Source of the DNA: Terana coerulea
Taxonomy: Eukaryota > Basidiomycota > Agaricomycetes > Polyporales > Phanerochaetaceae
DNA length: 14,174 nt
NCBI GenBank assembly: GCA_024811115.1
Contig: JAKOGH010000778.1
Location: forward strand, 1-14,174
Direction of reading: 5' to 3'
Position numbers and translations under genes: made by a program. Under the pieces are notes generated by a model that had not been told where the DNA came from, did not search any database, and saw only the letters and a program-made list of their open reading frames with translations. Shown here in pieces: positions 6,668-14,174 of the stretch; the first letter of the stretch is position 1; each line of letters begins with the position of its first letter.

Positions 6668-9388
6668 ATGGAGATGCAAGAGCCAACCCCGTTCGTTCCT
6701 CCAGAATCCGACTTTCCAGTAGCAGTGGAAGACGTGGTCGCCGCGCTGCGAAGAGGGATTGAAGATCATGCACGAGTGGCGGCTGCAACTCAACAACTTG
6801 GGTGGGCAGTACTGAGCATCTTAGCCTCCAAGACATAGCTCAATTCGTCCTATAGTCCGCAGCCGGAACTAGTCGTACCGCCAGTCGTGTTGGTAGGGAG
6901 GCATACGGCGGGAAAATTGTCCCTGATGGAAGGCATGACAGGCGTACGTAGCAAACTCTTCTGTGATATATCGCGCTCTAACTCTTTCCAGGTCGCGATA
7001 CCAAGATTCGAACGTTTGCCGCTGCGATGTGTTATACAGTTCAGATTTCGCCCGTCGCCTCCCGACTCGACCATACCGCAATATCAAGTATTTGCTCATG
7101 GAGCATGTGCATGTCATGGTCGCGATGAAGATGCATGCGCTAAGCAAGAGGTTGGAGTGCTGTGTACGACCGACGAGGAGGTCGAACTCAATGCATACCG
7201 GGCGCAAGCGCTGCTTCTCAACCCCGACAAGGACGAGGACGAAATCTTGTCGGCCGAGCTTGGCGAACTGCTTCTCCTTGAGCACGAACTGCCGACGTCA
7301 ATGCATACAATCAGTGTAGAGGTGTCTGGCCCCAATCTTCCGGAGATTACTCTGATTGATGTTCCTGGTGCGCATGCTCGCCCTTGTTTCCATGATATTT
7401 GAGCCTATCTGATAGTTCATTCCTCACAGGCGCAGAGGAGGATGACCACCCCACAGCCAAACGGTTTTTGAGGGCTCGCGAAGCTGTATGTGAATGCTCA
7501 AGACTCGCTCATCGTTTCGGTAATGGATATGGATTGTGAGTACGGAAAACCCTACTGTTCTTGAGCAAGTCTAATTAACAGACATAGCATACTTCGACTA
7601 TAACTCCTATCGTCTGATGCAAACACTAGATCCAGCTGGTCGTCGGAGTGTTGGTAGGTACACTCATGCTTCGTCGTGCTGTCGCTAATGTATCTTTGTA
7701 TGAAGGCGTGATGACAGGGCCGGAACAACTTGCGGGAATCAGATCTCCCAAAGATCGGGAGAGATGGCTTCGGATCATTCAGGGCAAGCGATACCAACTC
7801 ACGAACGGATGGTTCATTGTTTGCCAGTCATCAATCCCAGGCATGTATGCGTTGGGCGGCGTGCGGGAAGACGAAGACAAGTTCTTCTTGTTCAACCACC
7901 CATGGTCGTGCATGCTCAGCAAGGCGAGACATGGGACCTCGCGGCTTGTTTCTTTCGTCTTTCAACTGTTGCTTGAGCGCGTTCACGCAAGGTGAGTAGT
8001 CTCTCAAATCAAGCACATACTTCGTCTAACGCGGCCCCGCCTGTAGCACAAGCGCGCTCCGTGCTGAGGTTGCGAGACAGTATGATGGGGAACTTCAGGG
8101 CGTTGCGGTGAACCATGCGATTGTGCCGAACGAGCTCATCCATTTGCTGGTCGCTCCTTTCATCGAGGACCTTAAAGCGCGTCTCCACAGTCGCCGGGAA
8201 GACGGACCGCACGGCGAGTACCACCGACGGGCATACTTTGTTCTCAAGGAGGCTTTGACGAAGACCCACCCGCCGTTTGTACCGGCGCCTTCAGTACCGC
8301 CTAAGGTGGCCGCCGACGCACCCGATACACCATCTTCTATGCTATCGTTTGGGCCGAACGCTTTTATCGCTTATGACGCTTTTGACCGGATGATCCATGC
8401 TGAGCAAGAGAAGGATCTGCTGGAGGACGCGGAAGAGGCTGTTCAGCGAGCATTGAAGCGGCTTTCCAAAACGTCCTGGGAGCAACTCGTTCTTTCTTGC
8501 TTGGGTTCTATCAACGCATCCGTGATGGAGTTTTTGCCGACACTGGCAGCAGCTCACTTGGCGCCGCATGCTATACTGCAGACGAAAGTCGTGTAAGTCT
8601 GCGTTTCAGCCCTATTCCACTCCGTTGGCTTACTTCTGTTGTACTCAGGGCAATCGTCGACGGGATCATCCGTGCGCATTTTGACTCTACGAAAGTCTCA
8701 CTAGAAGAAGCAGTCGCACAGGAAGTCAACGAACGCTTGCTCTCCCCAAGAAGCTCGAGGAAGCTTGTGACCTGTGGTATTCTCATTACAAAGGCGGGTA
8801 TTTTGAGATCGCGGGGCGACTGATATCGCTTCATCAGTATGAAGAGAAGCTCAACGACGCGGAATCTGTTGTCTCTTCAACGATGAAGGCGAAGACCAAG
8901 AGCAGCTCCACGAACCGCTACTCCCCGTAAGCGCAACGCCGTATTACTTCTAAGCCTTCACTTATTCTCAGTCATTCCAGCTATCCTAAGCAACGTCCAA
9001 ATAAGGAGCACGATCTGGACGCCGATATGCGCGTGAAGCTAGAGCGCACGATTGTGAAGGCGGCCTCGAAGCTTTTCGGCATCCGGATCGAGGCATCAGC
9101 GATCCCGAAACTACTGCCCATTTCTCCTCATGAGGAGCATCTTACGCATGATGTCGCAAGTGCGAGCTGCGTTCGCAGTGTTGTCAGAGGTGAGTGAAAA
9201 GATTTCTGTGAGCAGTGTTGTGTCTCATTGTGTCGGTACAGGACCTGGAGCAAAGAGTGTTCGGGATCATCGAGGGCTAGTTTCTGCATGCAGTTGTCGA
9301 CACGTTGCACACTGTCCTGGCTGAGAAGCTTCAGCTCACCAACCCCGAGGCACTGGACCTGCACAAGGTGCTGCTTCGAGGTGTTTAG
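6668..9388 (+). pseudogene. Decayed dynamin-family large GTPase
   Basis: Dynamin-like GTPases assemble on membranes and use GTP to remodel or cut them. This copy has the whole family layout: GTPase domain, helical middle region and a C-terminal GED-like region. Introns that restore the family sequence: 6802-6855, 6944-6991, 7368-7429, 7536-7581, 7654-7705, 7992-8046, 8593-8648, 8927-8971 and 9190-9241, each 45-62 bases. Recognisable pieces: PPVVLVGRHTAGKLSLMEGMTG (P-loop region, within 6881-6943), the PR..RC block from 7001, EEVE..YRAQALLLNPD, LPEITLIDVPG (to 7367), YVNAQDSLIVSV, DYNSYRLMQTLDPAGRR, GWFIVCQ, IVDGIIRAHF and MMSQVRAAF. It is broken. A frame change occurs between 7430 and 7486, unless the acceptor is at 7472. 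One base is missing in the C run at 8744-8747. Another frame change lies at about 9125-9146. A TAG at 9278-9280 interrupts the GED-like part. Key nucleotide-binding residues are also lost (see findings). The start at 6668 is uncertain; 6509 is an alternative. Confidence 0.85.
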
Positions 9389-11797
9389 TTGGGTCTGGAC
9401 GCTATTTCTACTACGCTCCGGGCTATGTTTGGTTCACGATCTCGTATTTCACAATTAATTCTACGCGCAGTACATGTTTATAATCTTGTCTGATTAATAA
9501 AGCCCTTCGCTCTATCCCGTTTCAAAACTGTTACGTTGTGAAAACGTCTACTCCGATGCGCGCGTTTGGTACTTGCGAATGCTGAGATCACCGATAGCCT
9601 CTGAGCCAGTTCGTCGCCAGTTACAAGCCCTCCAGTATCACCGCCTGAGGTTTTGATGAACACATTTGAAACTCGCGGATATCAAAAACACAAAAGTGCT
9701 CCAAACGTGGTTGAGTAGTCGTGAAGTCTCGAGAAGGGAGCAGCGAGGGCAATGACTATGGAGCATTACACGATGACAAGAAAAGTAATGGATTGTGCTC
9801 AAGCAATTCGTAGTACGCTGCCCTCTTGCCTTCGTGGCGTAGGCTGTAGCTCGGCGTCCACCTGCGTTCTGGCATGCCGGACGCGCCGTCGAAGACCCAG
9901 GACCAATGTCTGAAAGAGCCACAAGGAGCGACCAGCCAGGATCATTGTGACTATGAAATCGCGTGCAGACTCATCGATGGACCGAGGGATAACAGCATAG
10001 AATATGCAAGCGACCCTATGTGCCTGAGATGAATTCTGAAACATGGTGCTGGATGGTCGCCGGGTACTACCAGTGTATGGTTCGTTTGACATGCCCACTG
10101 TTCGCAGCGCTTCCGAAGAAAGGGGGACAGCATTCTATTTCCAAAACAGGAACCCGTCGAGAGAAAGAGCGGTAAGAAAGCGACTGGACAAGTCGAGGGC
10201 GAATGAGGACGCAATCACCTTGCTTGCAAGGTAACTGTGAAACCTTTAATGTGAAGCCACTTTCCGTCCTACCGGCATTTGCCTGACGCCCATCCTTTCC
10301 CACGGCCGTTCCCTTCCTCGCCGTCGTTCTGCTTAATCAGCACACGTTTACACCTGTACAAACCCAAGCAAGGTTTTTGTCGGCGGAGCCGGCACATAGA
10401 GGACAGGTGGCGCAAAGCAATTCGCGCTGAAGACCACGTTGCACGGCGGCTCTGAGTCGCGGAGCGTCAAGCGTCTCTATTTCTTTGCCACCGAGTGCAG
10501 ACCGAGTGACTTGGTGCGTACGCAGCGAATTGAGGGTTCAGCGCATACATGCCAACTTAGATACACTTGTTGAACAGGTCGCACACTTACTCCCGGAGAA
10601 CGAACCCCTTTGCGCGTGTCGCCCCATCCGGCGCGCTCCAGCGGCTTCCAGGACTCAACGCACAGGCCAAATTGTGCTCGATAAACCTCCAATCATTATA
10701 TGTGTTACCCACTTCAAATTTTTTACAAACGTCATACATGCCTGCGTAGTGACCTTCTTATGGGACAAGGCACGGCAGCAACAAGCTCCATTTAATGGGT
10801 TTGCCGTGCTTGTTGGTATCCCCGGTACCGGAGCTGATCCTTCCTGAGCTATCCAGATTGCGGCTGTCCGGCATAATTCAAGCTGCTATTGCGCATCTCC
10901 TACTACTTCCGGCTTTGCGACTTGAAGGGACTTCGCGAAGTGTGCATGAAGTGTGCATCGCTCATTCCTGATCTGCCTGCCTTAGACGGTTGCTGAACTG
11001 CTTACCGGTCTGGTTTAGCACGCCAGCCTAAAGTCTTCTTCATTGCCAACGTGTCCCGACCATGGCAGGGGCATCACGACCATTGCGTATGTGGTGCTTG
11101 CTGTGCGTCGTTATCGGTCACGCCGGCAGTAGACCTGTTGTCGACTCGCCATCAACGCATCAACCTGGCTTCAACTTGGAGAGATGCGCATATATACGAG
11201 AGACTGTTGTCAGGGCATCATACGTGGACATTAGACCTGAGATGGCCCATCCGGGACAACTATCAGCCTCCGTCTGGTAGACGTCAGGAGCGCATACTCG
11301 GCCGCGAACTTCGCTCTCGTAAAGCGCCCGTGCCCATGCTTCCATCTCTTCCCTCATTGACTTTTCCCACCGCTTTGCGACTACTCTTTGCGACTACAAA
11401 ATGGGTACATATTGTTCATCAACGACAATCAACGTGAGTAGTGATTGTGCTAATGAACGGTTGCTCTCCGAGTCCTGGTCTTACATGTACTACGGCTCAC
11501 TTCTCATCGCCACAGAAGACACGCCCGTCCTCACTTTGCTACTGGCGACCCGTTTGCGAGACCGCGCCGTCCTTCATGGCCCAGTACAGTATCGCGATAC
11601 TGGCGTACATACACTGGTGAGTTCTCACACATCGTGCCGCCCTATCTCAAAGACCAGTGAATTGCCCCACAAGAAGTAAACGTGCACAGGGTAAAACGGG
11701 CATCTGCGCTCGTGATGTCAGTCCAGTCGCGAGGCAACATGCTCCGAGGAAGCTGATTTCGTTGTTCAGCGCAGATTACCGGAGGTTCAACGACGTG
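9389..11797. other. Long stretch without a recognisable gene
   Basis: I cannot support any gene here. On the + strand there is a 63-codon open frame at 10043-10234, starting with ATG and rich in charged residues. Another at 10485-10847 ends in NGFAVLVGIPGTGADPS, which recalls a P-loop without its lysine. At about 11062 an ATG frame begins with a hydrophobic stretch (MWCLLCVVIG) but stops after 72 codons. At 11401-11630 several frames are open between possible splice sites (GTGAGT at 11435 and 11617). None can be joined into a convincing product. Decayed genes or an unknown spliced gene are both possible. Confidence 0.4.
9496..9501 (+). terminator. Possible poly(A) signal after the dynamin pseudogene
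   Basis: AATAAA lies about 108 bases after the last dynamin stop codon. Fungal poly(A) signals are loose and this hexamer may be chance. Confidence 0.25.
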
Positions 11798-11804
11798 TAT
11801 ATAA
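11798..11804 (+). promoter_or_regulatory. TATA box of the second DUF6533-like gene
   Basis: TATATAA lies 71 bases before the start codon at 11869, matching the arrangement in the first copy. Confidence 0.65.
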
Positions 11805-11868
11805 GCTTGAAAGCTGTGCGAACCACGCACACGCTTGCGCTTTACTTCGCAACCACATCCCTCACAGC

Positions 11869-13530
11869 ATGTCCCAGTCAAGTGCAGCATATATGCAATC
11901 AACTTCCGTATTGTACGTATTTTGCTAACTTTTTCTCGGTATAGTCTCGTGCTCATTTGGCGCAAGTCAGCTAAACAATTGCATACCTTATGCAACTGCG
12001 GGTGAGCATTGTCAAGTTAAGCAACTGGCGCTTGATTCACTTACCTTGGTGTGTGTGTCTAGCAATGACCATCTATGAATACACCATCACCTTCGGGCAG
12101 GAGATCGCTGCCGTATGGGCAAGGCCGTTCACGGCAACCTCTCTGCTTCTGCTCAGTACACGCTGGGTGATGATCTTAATCCAGATTTCGTCTACCTTGC
12201 CGCTATCAGAGAAGGTCTGTCAGTTTATTTCGCAACCTATTGTGACTGTTTTGCTCATGGATAAATTCAGAGGTGCGAAGTGTCTTCCCGTTCAAATCAA
12301 ACTGACTGAGATAGCTTTCGCAGCTGCAAGCCCGTGATTGTTACGCAGGAAGTGCTCGACTATGTTGGATTCGTCCAAGTAGCTTGTAAGTCTACCAACG
12401 TACCTTTTTGTCCCGAATGCGTCTTCTTAGCTGCCAAGGTAGTGTTCTCTGCGCTGCGCGCGGCTTCATTGTGGAGTTCGTGGAAATATTACAAGTCGTT
12501 GTTTGCTGCGATTCTCCTCCTCGGATTAATACCAGTTGGCACGAACTTGGTAAGATACTCTGCGCGTAGCTCCAGCTGTTGACATAACGTTTATTTAGTT
12601 CGGTCTCGTCCACTACCAGTACACATATTACGGGCCTCCGCTGAATACGTGTGGAATCACGGCTGGTATCTCAGAAGATGTTGATCAAACGTGAGGCTGT
12701 CTTCCAGTATCTGTCGCGTTACACGCTCACCCGGTCACTAGGCGTGCGTAGAAACCGCGAAAGTACGGGCGAATAGCCTTTGAAACTTACATCCACACAC
12801 AGTCATCTTGCTGACAAGAGGCTCGCTCATTGTTGCTGATGCCCTTGTTCTCGCCTTGACTTGGATGAAGACGTTCAACCACTGGAGAGAGGCGAGAAAT
12901 CTACAGCTCTCAACGTCAATTTCATCCTGTCTGCTTCGTGACGGTGAGATGCTGTGATAACAACTTCTCAGATAGCTGACACCTTTCACAGGGACGTGGT
13001 ACTTTCTGTACGAAACATGCTGGCTTGCGCGCATGCACTTTTCTCTGACTGCACCCGTACGGATCTTTTAGTGCATTACTTGGGCTGAACGCGGCGCAAA
13101 TGGCGCTCTCCCGAGCCAACACAACACTGGTATGTACCTTCTGTTGCGAATGTGCTGTTTAATGTATGCGAGACCAGGTCGGAGAGGTCTTTAGTCAACT
13201 GATTGTATCCATGGTAAGCCGTCGTACTTCGCGCCTTGCAGACCTTAACGGCTGTTGCCACTATAGCCACCGATTCTCACAAGTCGGTTTATGCTCAACC
13301 TACGCCAATTAAACAGTCCTAGCAGCTCGCAGTCAGGCCCAGATGCGCACCATTTGTCGAGATTCTCAGCGCTGAACTTTGCAGTCCCTCAAGACTCCAT
13401 TGGCAATATTGGAGAACCCCTCGACTGCGCATGTGGCGAGGATGAGACCGAAGTTACTACTGTGACGGTGCATCGGCCGGGGATAAAATCGGGTCCTGTC
13501 GCCGAGCCTTCGACAGATTGTGTACCGTGA
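11869..13530 (+). CDS. DUF6533-like multi-pass membrane protein, copy 2
   Basis: Paralogue of the gene at 2397-4102, about 336 residues, function unknown. Exons: 11869-11912, 11967-12001, 12063-12214, 12271-12272, 12324-12385, 12443-12549, 12599-12690, 12742-12743, 12803-12943, 12992-13007, 13072-13129, 13178-13213, 13267-13530. They total 1011 bases with no internal stop. The lengths of exons 3 to 12 (152, 2, 62, 107, 92, 2, 141, 16, 58, 36) equal those of copy 1, which strongly supports both models. Landmarks: IYEYTITFGQEIAAVW; TATSLLLLSTRW; CKPVIVTQEV; LFSALRAASLW; ILLLGLIPVGTNL; YYGPPLNTCG; LIVADALVLALTW; LLRDG; WYFLALLGLNAAQ; SRFMLNLRQ. Several hydrophobic segments imply about seven membrane passes. 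The soluble tail has diverged from copy 1 but keeps a short FAVPQDSIGNIGE motif (FMVPSDSTEIIGE in copy 1). The second exon uses an AAG acceptor at 11966 and is one codon shorter than in copy 1. The start ATG has a good TATA box upstream. Confidence 0.82.
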
Positions 13531-13587
13531 TTTGACGCGTTCTTATTTTCATGAATAACACGCCCTTTGCCACTGACTAAGGAATAA

Positions 13588-14174
13588 CTGCCTGCAATCG
13601 GGCTCCTGGTGAAGAGATTATCGAATCCTTTTGACGACTCGGAGGCGAGCTTTGTGGCGTTTGATCCGCCATCACCGAGCCGGGCAAAGCTGCAGCCGCC
13701 CGCACGCATCATCTCGCGCTTTGCAGTCAACCATGACCCAGTCCTCATGCTACGCCCACCGCCGTAAAGGTTCACAGTCTGAAGTGCTATAAAGCGTACA
13801 TACAACAAGTCGCGCCACTCAACTTCCCGTTAGTAGTTTGTCTCCCGGCTGGAATCCGTTGGCGCCGTCTGACCAGGTGGTGACTCATCTGCTAGATACT
13901 TTGCCTGCAGGCGTGGATAGGCCCATTGCGATGTTCACCCTCCACAACGCATCCTATGCTATACGCCGCCGTCCTGTATGTCTGCCTTGCGTCATTTCTA
14001 TCCTCGCACGCGTCACGCCTACGGGGATAATGCACCGGTACAAGTTCGTTCGCAGAGAGCGCGAAGATGAGTGGCTATATGCGCTCTTCGGGAGCACTCG
14101 AGGTCTGGTGAGTGTGTTAATGGCCTGGTGAAACTTTGTTTCTCGTTCAGTCCACGGTATTCGTGTCAGATATC
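13588..14174 (+). CDS. Unidentified gene, partial, runs off the right edge
   Basis: Three exons fit one frame: about 13588-13763, 13834-14107 and 14151-14174 onward. The introns are 13764-13833 (GTAAAG to GTTAG, 70 bases) and 14108-14150 (GTGAGT to GTTCAG, 43 bases). The joined frame has no stop. The first exon encodes RLSNPFDDSEASFVAFDPP, then a basic and proline-rich part. The second has DRPIAMFTLHNASYAIRRR, then CLPCVISILARVTPT and a charged segment ending in WLYALFGSTRGL. I recognise no family. An NPF tripeptide (13624-13632) followed by acidic residues resembles EH-domain ligands, but this may be chance. The 5' end is not found: a TAA at 13585 precedes the first exon, so an upstream exon or acceptor is needed, and no convincing start codon is visible. 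Lying only about 60 bases after copy 2 of the membrane protein, it could even be an old 3' remnant. Confidence 0.45.

Noticed and set aside
6887..7402. 171-codon frame as an intact dynamin N-terminal fragment
   Set aside because: The frame stays open only because the intron at 6944-6991 is 48 bases long; family alignment requires its removal.
10485..10847. 120-codon + strand frame ending in GIPGTGAD, resembling an NTPase P-loop
   Set aside because: The lysine and serine/threonine of a P-loop are missing, the frame stops at once, and no other motif of an NTPase is seen nearby.
13389..13808. 139-codon - strand open frame
   Set aside because: It is antisense to the last exon of the second membrane-protein gene and the first exon of the following gene, and has no features of its own.

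Overview
The window looks like nuclear DNA from an agaricomycete (mushroom-forming) basidiomycete. Genes are broken by many introns of about 45-70 bases with GT-AG ends and CTAAC/CTAAT-like branch sites. Two genes encode membrane proteins resembling the DUF6533 family, which is typical of Agaricomycetes. Pyrimidine-rich tracts and TATA boxes precede several genes. All gene models below were built by eye from reading frame, splice signals and comparison of paralogues inside the window.

Layout. (1) 1-2330: no gene I can support. (2) 2331-4102, + strand: a TATA box and a DUF6533-like multi-pass membrane protein gene, about 345 codons in 13 exons. (3) 4250-5655: a tandem array of ~245-base units. 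Read on the - strand, every unit carries a ~50-base segment with full spliceosomal intron signals. If these introns and a second, weaker intron are removed, one frame stays open for 798 bases and ends at a stop at 4287. A - strand TATA box lies upstream at 5889-5896. (4) 5900-6550: intergenic, with a short hairpin and a repeated 13-mer. (5) 6668-9388, + strand: a dynamin-family GTPase gene that is decaying. All four GTP-binding motifs are altered, there are two or three frameshifts, and a stop codon lies in the C-terminal GED-like region. (6) 9389-11797: no recognisable gene. (7) 11798-13530, + strand: a second TATA box and a paralogue of gene 2, with the same exon lengths for almost the whole gene. 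(8) 13588-14174, + strand: exons of an unidentified gene that runs off the right edge.

The two DUF6533-like genes are a duplicated pair that now flanks the dynamin pseudogene and the - strand array. Aligning them fixes their starts and exon structure. In both copies, the phase at two introns is best explained by 2-base exons placed at matching positions. The most unusual items are these 2-base microexons and the intron-bearing tandem array with its conserved frame. No functional link between the genes can be shown from sequence alone.
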